41,837 nucleotides of DNA from SAR202 cluster bacterium Io17-Chloro-G6 (GCA_002816585.1 MUCT01000035.1:1-41837), one strand, 5' to 3'; positions 16,870 to 24,430 are shown, numbered from the stretch's first letter. The notes: a model not told the origin generated them from the sequence alone. Made by a program: numbers and translations.

Positions 16870-17345
16870 GTGGGGATACTGACTGACGACATGAAGCGGG
16901 TGGTCCGGCAGCAACGCATGGGGTTCATCGCCACGGTGTGCCCCGACGGCTCTCCAAACCTCTCGCCCAAGGGCACCGCCGCGGTCTGGGATACGACCAC
17001 TTGGTCTTCGCCAACCTGGGTTCACCCGTCACCATCGAGAACCTGAGCCGTAACCCCGCCTGCGAGATCAACGTCATCGATACCTTTCTACGTAAGGGCT
17101 ACCGGTTTAAAGGCACCGCCCAGTTACTAACCAGCGGCGACCTTTTCGAGGAAATCAAAAAGGCGTACACCACCGGCAGCCGCGGCATACATCAGTCTGG
17201 ACTGCCGGCAAAGGGTTACGTGCTGATAACCGTGACCAAAGCCGCGCCCTTGGTATCGCCGGGATACACACCCGGTAAGACGGAACCCGAGATGCGGGAA
17301 GAGTGGACTGGCTACTGGGCAGGGGTGCAGCAAAGCAATTCCTAA
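16870..17345 (+). pseudogene. pyridoxamine-5'-phosphate-oxidase-family protein, frameshifted
   Basis: From GTG 16870 (GGAGAAG upstream) one frame gives VGILTDDMKRVVRQQRMGFI and continues to SPKGTAAVWD, then loses sense. A second frame resumes with YDHLVFANLGSPVTIENLSR, then INVIDTFLRKGYRFKGTAQL to the stop at 17345. Joined, they are a normal FMN-binding split-barrel protein of about 158 residues. The junction lies at about 16990-16992, where one missing base would restore ...AVWD/EYDHLVF. It is either a one-base deletion pseudogene or a sequencing/assembly indel; everything else, including a good promoter and coherent codons on both sides, looks recent and functional. Confidence 0.75.
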
Positions 17346-17442
17346 CAGGCAAGGCCGAGGATCGGCCGGTGGGCTGTCAGGTTGGTTAGTTGCCTGGGTC
17401 CAAGCGCCTGGACATGGGGAATTCCGGCTGAGAGGTTACATT

Positions 17443-18105
17443 ATGGTTCGTCGGAAGTACGCGGTCTGCTTCATAGATGACCAAGAAGATGAGATTGCCC
17501 GATTTCGCCGCGAACTGGGTGAGCGTTTCACAATCGGCGCTGGTACATCGATTGATATGGCCCTGAATGACTTAAAAACGCACGGACGATCAGAGCCTGA
17601 TTTGTTTCTAGTGGACCTATACTTCTCTGCTGGGCCATCAAACCTGCCTGACCCGCCAGCAACACTGAATCGAGCCCGGGCCGACCTATTGGCGGCGGAG
17701 GCGAACTTTTACTCGGTGCTCGCTCAGTTGCGCCAAACGCCGGATGAAGGATTCAGAATGGCCCGTGAACTTCAAGGTAGTCACAGCCAGCCGGTCGTGA
17801 TTTTTACCCGGAAGGGTACACTCGATAACGCTATAAGGGCGTACGAGGACGAAAAAGTTTCCGCAGTGATAAAAAAACCCGACCCGCCGATAAATCAGGA
17901 GGAAACTTTCACATCTTCCGACTTGGCTAAACTTTATGACGAAGCGTTCGCAAATGAAGCTGACCATATATCGTCGGTTATCGAGTCAATCATTCGTCGC
18001 TCTACCTGGTGGGCGAAACACCGGACGATGATGTTGGGCATTGCCGCGAGCTTCGTCGTTGGTGTCGTGTCCTCTCTGGTGGTTTCGCTGTCCCTCGCCC
18101 TATAA
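17443..18105 (+). CDS. receiver-domain protein with C-terminal membrane anchor
   Basis: A 220-aa protein starting VRRKYAVCFIDDQEDEIARF, like a response-regulator receiver: acidic pair Asp12-Asp13, probable phospho-acceptor Asp58 in LFLVDLYF, the hydroxyl position in PVVIFTRKGT and the conserved Lys in AVIKKPDPP. Between the Asp58 strand and the next strand is an insertion of about 40 residues (SAGPSNLPDPPATLNRARAD and on, partly helical). There is no DNA-binding domain; the C-terminus is one hydrophobic helix (about 196-220, MMLGIAASFVVGVVSSLVV) preceded by RRSTWWAKHR. So it is a tail-anchored single-helix receiver. ATG follows GAGAGG. No kinase is adjacent. Role unknown; it may be a membrane phosphate sink or a localised signalling partner. 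Confidence 0.75.
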   Translation: MVRRKYAVCFIDDQEDEIARFRRELGERFTIGAGTSIDMALNDLKTHGRSEPDLFLVDLYFSAGPSNLPDPPATLNRARADLLAAEANFYSVLAQLRQTPDEGFRMARELQGSHSQPVVIFTRKGTLDNAIRAYEDEKVSAVIKKPDPPINQEETFTSSDLAKLYDEAFANEADHISSVIESIIRRSTWWAKHRTMMLGIAASFVVGVVSSLVVSLSLAL

Positions 18106-18273
18106 GCAAATTGTCAGCAGCCAGCACGGTTTTACAAGGTCGCCCACGTCCACTGACCTTCCCTGGGTACGCCTCGCTAGGCACATGAGCCCCGCCGTTA
18201 CTCGCTGGGCTGGTCAAAAAAGGCCCGGCGGCGGCCGGAACATAAACCAATAGCGACCAAAAGGAGCGTACTA

Positions 18274-18828
18274 ATGTCTTGGATCGAAGAGGCTAAGGTA
18301 GACCTACCCCCGGTAATCTCGGTTATGTCCATCAATAAGCAGGCGATGGAAGCTGTTCAGAGCATGAACGCTAATATAACTTTTGGTTCTTCCGCGCTGA
18401 CCAGGGTGCAAGAGGAAGCCATCGCCACGACCGTGGCTGCCGTCAACAATTGCCGCTATTGAACCTTGGCGCACGGAGGGTTCCTCCGACAGCATTCTGA
18501 TGACCCAGAGCTAGCCAGCCATATCATGCACGATTACACCCAGGCCAAACTGGACGAACAGACAAGGGGCATGTTGGATTTCGCCGCCAAGCTCACCAAG
18601 AATCCATCCGGCAACAAGAAGGCCGACGTCGAGCGGCTCCGCAGCTTGGGATTGGACGACCAGCAGATATTATCCACGGTTTTGATCACCTGTGTTTTCA
18701 ACTTTATGACCCGGCTGGCCGACGGCTTGGGCGTGGAGTTTCAGGAAAACCGCTTCGAGGACGCCAAACGGTGGATGACTGCTGATGTCCAAGCCATGTC
18801 TTGGCTGATGGATCACAAAGAGAAGTGA
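18274..18828 (+). CDS. AhpD/CMD-like selenoprotein (TGA=Sec63)
   Basis: ATG 18274 follows AAGGAG by 7 nt. The frame runs to 18828 with one internal TGA at 18460-18462 (codon 63), giving 184 aa when read as selenocysteine. Context: TTVAAVNNCRY-U-TLAHGGFLRQ, i.e. CxxU followed by the same T-L-A-H as the paralogue at 16026. The C-terminal half (VFNFMTRLADGLGVEFQENR) aligns closely with the paralogue's LFNYMCRVADGLGVELQPD. The N-terminus is about 20 residues shorter (MSWIEEAKVDLPPVISVMSI, then KQAMEAVQ), as if part of the leading helix was lost. A six-pair hairpin lies 12-26 nt after the TGA. Likely a peroxide- or thiol-reducing protein; a bare stop would leave 62 residues with no second redox residue. 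Confidence 0.87.
18474..18488 (+). promoter_or_regulatory. candidate bacterial SECIS for Sec63
   Basis: CGGAGG pairs perfectly with CCTCCG around the three-base loop GTT. The loop starts 18 nt after the TGA (17 nt between them) and begins with G, an almost ideal match to the bacterial SECIS rules. Confidence 0.7.
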
Positions 18829-18880
18829 TTCGGAGGTCAGCTTTTCCCTGACCCACAGTCATGTGTCCCCAATGACCGTT

Positions 18881-18889
18881 TGATATACT
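18881..18889 (+). promoter_or_regulatory. extended -10 promoter for tRNA-Gly
   Basis: TGATATACT, an extended -10 (TGnTATACT), 38 nt before the 5' end of the tRNA. No good -35 is visible, as is usual for extended -10 promoters. Confidence 0.4.
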
Positions 18890-18927
18890 TGTCAAGCAGG
18901 CTAACCAGGCCTGGGTAACAGGCACGA

Positions 18928-19002
18928 GCGGGCGTAACTCAGGGGTAGAGTGCTTGCTTCCCAAGCAAGATGTCGTGGGTTCGAATCCCATCGCCCGCTC
19001 CA
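18928..19002 (+). tRNA. tRNA-Gly(CCC)
   Basis: Acceptor GCGGGCG pairs with CGCCCGC over seven pairs; the anticodon stem CTTGC/GCAAG encloses TTCCCAA, giving anticodon CCC (18960-18962); T stem GTGGG/CCCAT encloses TTCGAAT; discriminator T and an encoded CCA end at 19002. The cloverleaf is complete. Confidence 0.95.
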
Positions 19003-19167
19003 ACCATTGAGTCTGAGACCCTATCGGAGTACCCTTTTTTGTTACCGCAACAACTCGAGATTTACGGGGCGCCCTAAATATGATGTCGTGCTATCCTGCC
19101 GCACCCTGTGATCGCCGATCCGATATAATCCGCAGGACCATACGTCTTCATTGAAGGGGAATCTGCT

Positions 19168-19926
19168 ATGCCATTATTTACCAAAGGCGATGTCACAATT
19201 CATTATGAGGAGACCGGGTCCGGCTTCCCGTTTCTGGTCACCCCGGGCGGGGGCTTGAGTTCCCTAGCCAGCGGTTGGCCTAACCAAGTGTTCAACGCGA
19301 TGGAGGAGTTCAAGAACGACTTCCGCTGTATTACGATGGACCAGCGCAACGCCATCGGCGGTGAGTCCACCGGGCCTGTCCCGGTAGACGACCCGTGGGG
19401 CGCCTTCGCTGATGACCAACTGGGGCTCATGGACCACCTCGGCGTACGGGAATTCTTCTTCATGGGCTACTGCATCGGTGGCCCGTTTGCACTCAAGCTT
19501 ATGGAACGGGCGCCTGACCGCGTCGCGGCCGGCGTGCTCTGCCAGCCGGTAGGGCACAACCCCAAATTCCCTGACTCCATGTACGACTCTGGCCATGATA
19601 TTTGGGGGCCCGCGCTATGCGCCCAGCGGCCTGACGTGACCCCGGAGACTGTCGATGCGTACCTGCACAACCTATACCGTGTCGAGTCGGCCGACTTCGT
19701 GTACAGCGTGTCCCGCGACTTCGTGCGTTCGTGCCAGACGCCGATGCTCGTCATGCCTGACAATACACCGTCGCACTCGTATGAGGCAGCCATCGAGGTG
19801 ATTGAGTTGGCGCCCAAAGCCGAGTCGACGGCATATCCTTGGAAAGAAGAAAAGGACGTCATGGCCAAGACGATAAACCAGGTTCGCGACTTCCTCATGG
19901 CACATCAACCCGCGACAACAAGGTAA
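19168..19926 (+). CDS. alpha/beta hydrolase with Cys nucleophile motif
   Basis: A 252-aa alpha/beta hydrolase. Oxyanion region VTPGGGLSSLASGWPNQVF (about 28-46); strand with MDQRNAIGGESTG; nucleophile elbow FMGYCIGGPFAL near residues 106-117, with Cys in place of the usual Ser of GxSxG. From memory, a subfamily common in environmental genomes has the same CIGG elbow, so Cys is probably native. In the C-terminal part (AYPWKEEKDVMAKTINQVRD) I do not see the usual catalytic His, so classical esterase chemistry is doubtful. Start ATG follows AAGGGGA; a lone TATAAT at 19124-19129 may be its -10. A strong terminator follows at 19971. Confidence 0.85.
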   Translation: MPLFTKGDVTIHYEETGSGFPFLVTPGGGLSSLASGWPNQVFNAMEEFKNDFRCITMDQRNAIGGESTGPVPVDDPWGAFADDQLGLMDHLGVREFFFMGYCIGGPFALKLMERAPDRVAAGVLCQPVGHNPKFPDSMYDSGHDIWGPALCAQRPDVTPETVDAYLHNLYRVESADFVYSVSRDFVRSCQTPMLVMPDNTPSHSYEAAIEVIELAPKAESTAYPWKEEKDVMAKTINQVRDFLMAHQPATTR

Positions 19927-19970
19927 CTCAATCATCGAACCCTGATGCCCCTGTGGTCACAGAATGAACC

Positions 19971-20001
19971 AAGCCCCCGGCGGAACAACCGGGGGCTTTT
20001 A
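19971..20001 (+). terminator. rho-independent terminator
   Basis: AAGCCCCCGG pairs with CCGGGGGCTT (ten pairs, eight-base loop), followed by TTTAT. It ends the alpha/beta hydrolase transcript. Confidence 0.9.
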
Positions 20002-20176
20002 TATGGGTCCACGCTGTCACTGGGGACGCCCTAAGACTGCGATGGATTCATAAAGGGGAATACGGGCCCCGCTATCAAGCCGTATAAAGGAACGAAACGC
20101 AAACCATCTCTACACGACTTCGCTATTTCAGTGGCCTAGTCTTTGATTAACACTCCAAACTTGGAGGTACACGGAG

Positions 20177-20767
20177 ATGGCATCAGCAACGATCATTAAA
20201 GAAAGCATCAATATGGTGGTGACCACGTACTCACTTTGGACGATCGGTTTAACGATCGACCCGGGCCGGAGGGAAGTTGAGATTGGCAACCCGATTGGCT
20301 GGCGTTTGTTTGAAGCGGATACTGAGCAGGCCGCTAAGAACGTAGAAGCGCATTTTGTTGGCAAAGGGATGAAAGGCGCTACTGGAGGGCGGGCCTCCGG
20401 AGCCACCTATGTCTTTATCTTCATGGGTTTGAAAGCCGGTCAAGAGGCCGACAAGCCCGTTCGCCCAGCTTGGACTTCTGCCGGGCTTTCCATGCCAAAG
20501 ACCATGACTCAGAACGACCGCTACCTTGCCGACTTTGAGACCATGTACGGTGGCAGGCCGGACTTTCACTTCTTGCAGGCCCTCTATGCCCAGGTGATCA
20601 ATGATCGCGACCCTAACTGCGTGTCCGTGGCCGAGTTGCTAGCTATATTTTACGGCCGCCTTGAGTTGCTAGGCATCGAGGTCGCTGATCTGGCATACAA
20701 CGGCAGTGACAAGACACCGTCGACTCTTCTAAAGCGGAAGGCTTACTGGTCGCAACTGACGTCATGA
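20177..20767 (+). CDS. hypothetical protein, 196 aa
   Basis: I do not recognise this protein. It is 196 aa, soluble, with no signal peptide or membrane helix. Features visible: a start similar to a small alpha/beta domain (VVTTYSLWTIGLTIDPGRRE), a glycine-rich loop (GKGMKGATGGRASGATYVF), and a C-terminal helical part (FLQALYAQVINDRDPNC, then LLAIFYGRLELLG). ATG 20177 is preceded by GGAGGTACACGGAG. It has its own strong terminator (20856) and an upstream terminator (19971), so it forms a monocistronic unit. Codon use matches neighbours. Confidence 0.7.
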   Translation: MASATIIKESINMVVTTYSLWTIGLTIDPGRREVEIGNPIGWRLFEADTEQAAKNVEAHFVGKGMKGATGGRASGATYVFIFMGLKAGQEADKPVRPAWTSAGLSMPKTMTQNDRYLADFETMYGGRPDFHFLQALYAQVINDRDPNCVSVAELLAIFYGRLELLGIEVADLAYNGSDKTPSTLLKRKAYWSQLTS

Positions 20768-20855
20768 TGACTGACCCTATCTAATATCGCTCACGACCGC
20801 CGGTGGTTGTTCCCGCACCCATAGATCCGGTTTTATGGCCTTGCCCGCGCATGGC

Positions 20856-20906
20856 GACGGCCCCAGCTAGCTTTAGAACTGGGGGCCGTCTTCTTGATTT
20901 TTTTCT
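20856..20906 (+). terminator. rho-independent terminator
   Basis: GACGGCCCCAG (20856-20866) pairs with CTGGGGGCCGTC (20879-20890) with one bulged G, then TTCTTGATTTTTTTC. It serves the 20177 gene and touches the end of the convergent receiver remnant. Confidence 0.85.
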
Positions 20907-21093
20907 AAGTCGTCAGATTGTCCTTGACCGGCTTGGAGATGTTCATCAACACCATATCCGGTTGGGATTCCCAGATGACTTCCACGCCGTTGTCTGCCTC
21001 GGCAACTTCAAATCCGTTTTCAACTAGTATCCTCTTCGTGCACATCCTCATGAATGCGTCGCCGTCATTAATCACTACTTTTCGAATACTCAC
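20905..21093 (-). pseudogene. truncated, degenerate response-regulator receiver
   Basis: GTG 21093 (GGAAG upstream) begins a 62-residue piece: SIRKVVINDGDAFMRMCTKR, then LVENGFEVAEADNGVE and PDMVLMNISKPVKD, ending in TAG. It aligns clearly with the first half of CheY-like receivers (typically KIVIVDDSAFMRM, PDLVLMDITMP). The acidic pair is now N-D with a shifted neighbour, and the phospho-acceptor Asp is Asn (LMNIS). The usual second half (beta4 to alpha5, with Thr and Lys) is missing. With two of the key residues changed and half the fold absent, it is most likely a relic. Confidence 0.65.
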
Positions 21094-21540
21094 GGTTACT
21101 TCTTCCTTCTGGAGAGTGGTCTTATCCTTATAACAATCCCCGGATACCAGAAGATAGCTGAGCACCCCGTGGCAATCAAAACGCACACTTTTCTCACATT
21201 ATTGGGCCTGGCGCTAATTCAATCCGCACCGTGACCAATTCCTCAGGCGTTATGCTGGGCCCATGCAAAAAACAGTCACGAACGAAACATCGCCCAGCTT
21301 GACGAGAACCCCCTTGCCCACTCACTGGATAAGCCCATTGTCCCCTGACGAACGCCGGTCGCCACGACGTCGGTTTCATTGCTTGGGCCGGATGGATGCG
21401 AATTGACGTGCGCCCCAGGGAAAATGCCGTATCAGCCAGGCTCGCGCAAAAACTGAACGGAGAAATGTGGCAAAATTAAGTCAAGGCGAGGGTTGTCAGG
21501 ACTAACCCTCCAATCGCCTCTGGGTAAAAGGAGACGCGTC
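21094..21540. other. 447-nt intergenic region
   Basis: No credible gene on either strand; short open frames lack ribosome sites and family resemblance. The last 40 nt carry the Shine-Dalgarno (AAAGGAG) of the next gene. Probably eroded coding DNA behind the receiver relic. Confidence 0.4.
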
Positions 21541-21747
21541 GTGGCTGCCACAAATTTCAAGTGTGCCAAATGCTCACACTCCGAATACGAAGCCAGCGAG
21601 TTCCGAGCGACAGGCGGATTTCTTTCTAAAATATTTGACGTCCAAAGCCGCAAATTCACCACGGTGACCTGTACACGATGCAAATACACGGAGATGTACA
21701 AGGCAGAAAGCGGCGCCTTGGGGAACATCTTCGACCTGTTTACTTAA
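21541..21747 (+). CDS. DUF2082-type zinc-ribbon protein
   Basis: A 68-aa protein read from GTG 21541, which follows AAAGGAG by 8 nt; longer in-frame starts lack such a site. It holds two Cys pairs, FKCAKCSHSEYE and VTCTRCKYTEMY, forming one zinc ribbon, with RATGGFLSKIFDVQSRKF between and GALGNIFDLFT at the end. This layout matches the small nucleic-acid-binding zinc-ribbon family DUF2082 almost motif for motif. Its role is not established. It is monocistronic by appearance. Confidence 0.85.
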   Translation: MAATNFKCAKCSHSEYEASEFRATGGFLSKIFDVQSRKFTTVTCTRCKYTEMYKAESGALGNIFDLFT

Positions 21748-21995
21748 ACCAGAGTACGCAGAAAATCCAGACCATCCCCCTAGTTTTTCAACCCGTCTTG
21801 GTCGCCAGAGTCGCGATCTGGGACAGGCATATCATTTCTTAAAGAAATGTGTCTGGCGATACCGCTGCTGACGGCTGCACCAGGCTAGCAGGCTAGCGAG
21901 TCCGGCCCGCGCGCTGCAGTCCACTGGAACTTTTCGTGTCTTAGCTGCCTCTTGAGGTTAATGCCGGGGTTTTCGACATCAACTAGGAGTGGACA
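21748..21995. other. 248-nt intergenic region with short repeats
   Basis: Contains the palindrome ATTTCTTAAAGAAAT near 21835 and a tandem AGGCTAGC repeat near 21882-21898. No gene or clear promoter. Confidence 0.3.
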
Positions 21996-22541
21996 TTGAG
22001 CAAGAGACGCAGCTTAACCATGGTTATGGGTGTCATCGTAGGGGCGACGTTGGTTCTACTGTTAGCCGGATGCGGCCAGGCGTCAATCAAGAGCGGCACA
22101 CCGCATACATCTGGGGATTCGGAATTTGGAGCGGTCGCCGTCGATTTCTTCCAAGACAATAACCACGTAGGGAAGATGTACATCCGCACCCAACCGGCCA
22201 TCGGTAATTTCGTCAGCTTCTTCATCGAGGTGCCGTACATCGGTGATCAGGACTACCGATTGGATTCAGTGGAGTTTGAGTTCCTGTCTGACGTGATCCA
22301 GCCGCTGATCATGCTTGAGCCATCACAAGGGGCGCTGACCGAGGACATCAGCTTCACGCGAGTTAATTCGATGGTGCGGCTATCGATTCCCGATACGGGA
22401 CAAGCTGGGAACGGCACGGTCCTCTTCGATTTTTTGGGAGGAAAGGAAGTGTTCGACGGTAACGGCCTCCGGTTGCACGCGGAGCTTGGATTCGGAGCAG
22501 GGGACGCGGTGGCCGATCTGCGTATAGAGCCTGCCACCTAG
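21996..22541 (+). CDS. hypothetical lipoprotein, 181 aa
   Basis: TTG 21996 follows AGGAG with 7-nt spacing. The N-terminus MSKRRSLTMVMGVIVGATLV, then LLLAGC, is a lipoprotein signal with the lipidated Cys near residue 26. The mature part starts with a polar tether and continues as a beta-rich domain (GAVAVDFFQDNNHVGKMYIR; FEFLSDVIQPLIMLEP; GNGTVLFDFLGGKEVFDGNG), probably a beta sandwich on the outer face of the membrane. No family recognised. A second lipoprotein gene follows 115 nt later. Confidence 0.75.
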   Translation: MSKRRSLTMVMGVIVGATLVLLLAGCGQASIKSGTPHTSGDSEFGAVAVDFFQDNNHVGKMYIRTQPAIGNFVSFFIEVPYIGDQDYRLDSVEFEFLSDVIQPLIMLEPSQGALTEDISFTRVNSMVRLSIPDTGQAGNGTVLFDFLGGKEVFDGNGLRLHAELGFGAGDAVADLRIEPAT

Positions 22542-22656
22542 AAAGAGTATCAGGCGCCGTTAACAAGGGCGCCAGAGGTCCCGGCCAGGGACTTTTGAGC
22601 TCCGTCCTCCGTCTGAAATACTGAACACCTCTCCCAAGCTGCCGGAGGACTGAATC

Positions 22657-23112
22657 ATGCGCGTGCGTTGGTTACTTATTTTCGCCGGACTGTTTCTCGC
22701 GATGGCCACGGCCTGCGCGCCGGGTGAGTCCCAGACTGTCGTTCCTGTCGGTACCCCTGTTCCCACCCAAACCAGCGTTTCGATAAATACAGAGGGAGTA
22801 TTGGCTGGCTCGGTCACCATCGGGCCTCTTTGCCCGGTCGAGCCCTGCGCGCGAGGGGATGGAGACACCTACGCGTCCCGGGAACTTCAAATTCAGTCCG
22901 AGTTTGCCAGCGGCATTCTGGTTCCGCTGGAACCGGACGGCACTTTCCGTGCTCTGCTCCCCGCCGGTAAATATGTCGTAACTCTCAGCAACTGCGAATT
23001 TCTCGGCTGTTCCGGTTCGCTGCCGGTTACTATCGTAATCAAAGACGGAGAGACCTCCGATCTTCGCATTAACATTGACACCGGTATCCGATCAGTTGCC
23101 CAGCCCAAATAG
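22657..23112 (+). CDS. hypothetical lipoprotein, carboxypeptidase-regulatory-like
   Basis: A 151-aa lipoprotein: MRVRWLLIFAGLFLAMATAC gives the signal and lipidated Cys20, then a Val/Thr/Pro tether to about residue 45. The rest (VLAGSVTIGPLCPVEPC; SGILVPLEPDGTFRALLPAG; KYVVTLSNCEFLGCSGSLPV; TIVIKDGETSDLRINID) has the pattern of a carboxypeptidase-regulatory/transthyretin-like beta domain. Four cysteines in the mature part could form two disulphides. GGAGGA precedes ATG. Likely surface-exposed; function unknown. Confidence 0.75.
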   Translation: MRVRWLLIFAGLFLAMATACAPGESQTVVPVGTPVPTQTSVSINTEGVLAGSVTIGPLCPVEPCARGDGDTYASRELQIQSEFASGILVPLEPDGTFRALLPAGKYVVTLSNCEFLGCSGSLPVTIVIKDGETSDLRINIDTGIRSVAQPK

Positions 23113-23333
23113 TCGAAACAATGATTTATCGGCGACCTCACGAGCAACCGCGTGGTTGTGGCGTTCGGCTCCGAGGCTAGTAGTTCGAGTATTATCGGCG
23201 TTCCCGGCCGAGCTGGGGTTTTGGAGTCTCGCATTCCATCTCGATCGACTCCCCTATCTTCAAGTGATAGAGTACACCGACCCATTCTGGGCCGCCCCAG
23301 CTAAGATAAAAGGCCGGAAACGAGGGGAATGCC
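23113..23333. other. 221-nt intergenic region
   Basis: No gene seen. Ends with GAGGGGAATGCC ahead of the next start. Confidence 0.3.
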
Positions 23334-23906
23334 ATGCTGGTCAAAACAATTTTGAAGGTGTTCGACTTTCTTCGAGGCCCGAGGATTTTCCAACTGGTGT
23401 GGCATCTGCTGACCGGAGTTAGCCGTTTAACGCAAGATGAGAAAGACGCGGCCGGACAGGTTTTGGGTCCTGGCGCCGTGCGGTATGCCTCCGTGCGGGT
23501 GGCGGAGGGCCGGGTCCTACGGCTGATCTTCAAGCTGAACCGCAATAGGGCATTCACGCTATTCCACACGATCAATCTTCCTGCATCAGGCCATCATTCG
23601 AGGGGCAATCTCGATCTGTTGGTGCATGAGATGGTCCATGTCCGCCAATTTGAAAAGGTCGGGAGCGTTTAACTCTGGCAGGCCCTGAGGGCGCAGAAGA
23701 CTGCAGGCTACAGCTACGGAGGTTGGAAACAGCTTGCAGAAGACCGGCGAACAGGCAAGCGTTTCGACTGTTACAACCGGGAGCAACAAGGGCAGATCGC
23801 CCAAGACTATTACAACCGGGTGATTGCGACTGCGCTGCCGGAGGAAAGTCTGGAACAACTAGCGTTTCAGCCGTTCATTGACGACCTGCGGGATGGGATA
23901 CTGTAG
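23334..23906 (+). pseudogene. HExxH (zinc protease-like) protein broken by TAA
   Basis: ATG 23334 opens MLVKTILKVFDFLRGPRIFQ and reaches the zincin-type motif LLVHEMVHVRQFEKVGSV, where a TAA (23670-23672) interrupts. The same frame then continues LWQALRAQKTAGYSYGGWKQ to a TAG at 23906, in good register: proteins of this kind read HE.VHV.Q....Y..AL.AQ....Y.YGG across that junction. So a full gene of 190 codons has acquired a nonsense codon. TAA cannot be recoded as Sec, and the position (after VGSV) is not catalytic. It may be a recent pseudogene or a base error. Confidence 0.7.
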
Positions 23907-23958
23907 GCCGGATGGATGGCGTTCTTGTTTGCGGTGGTCTGTCAGGTGGCAGCCAAAA

Positions 23959-24063
23959 GCTGATTACGTTCTTGGCGCCATGCCCTACGAGGTCGCCGCT
24001 CACAGCCTGAAGCTGTTCGCCGAGAAGGTTGCGCCCGATTTCAGAGGTTCCGTCACCGTCTGA
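23959..24063 (+). pseudogene. C-terminal scrap of a luciferase-like oxidoreductase
   Basis: The frame ADYVLGAMPYEVAAHSLKLF followed by AEKVAPDFRG and a TGA at 24061-24063 resembles the end of LLM enzymes (compare TLSMFGKHVIPHFR at the end of the 1991 gene). Nothing upstream in any frame resembles the rest of the barrel. It appears to be a leftover about 34 codons long. Confidence 0.5.
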
Positions 24064-24079
24064 TCGGGCTGCCTTCCCG

Positions 24080-24430
24080 TCACTTCATTCCCAAGAGCTC
24101 CACTTCAAACTTGAGGGTGGCGTTGGGGGGAATAACGCCGCCGGCGCCTTGGGCTCCGTAAGCCAGATCGGGAGGAATGATCAACTCCACCTTGCCGCCC
24201 ACGTTCATGGTCGCCACGCCCTCATCCCAGCCCTTGATCACCCGTCCCCCGCCGAGGGGAAACTCAAAGGGCGTGCCCCGGTCCACTGAACTATCGAATT
24301 TGGTGCCATCCAGCAACCAGCCGGTGTAATGGACCACTGCGGTCATTCCCGCCGATGCCTGTGCTCCGGCGCCTGTGACCAGAGTGTTGATCTGTAGCCC
24401 GGATGCCGTGATGATTGGTTCGTCAGCCAT
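24080..24430 (-). CDS. FKBP-type peptidyl-prolyl isomerase
   Basis: A 116-aa single-domain FKBP that isomerises X-Pro bonds. Family landmarks are complete: [20 protein letters not shown] (33-52), [20 protein letters not shown], then [20 protein letters not shown] and [17 protein letters not shown]. No signal peptide, so cytoplasmic. It stands alone with a roughly 230-nt divergent space before the selenorhodanese gene. Confidence 0.95.
   Translation of the reverse strand: MADEPIITASGLQINTLVTGAGAQASAGMTAVVHYTGWLLDGTKFDSSVDRGTPFEFPLGGGRVIKGWDEGVATMNVGGKVELIIPPDLAYGAQGAGGVIPPNATLKFEVELLGMK

Noticed and set aside
18704..19003. Minus-strand open frame starting MERAMGFEPTTSCLGSKHST
   Set aside because: This is the familiar false translation of an antisense tRNA; it overlaps tRNA-Gly and the selenoprotein gene.
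21194..21379. 61-codon minus-strand frame in the gap 21094-21540
   Set aside because: No ribosome site, unusual composition and no family resemblance.
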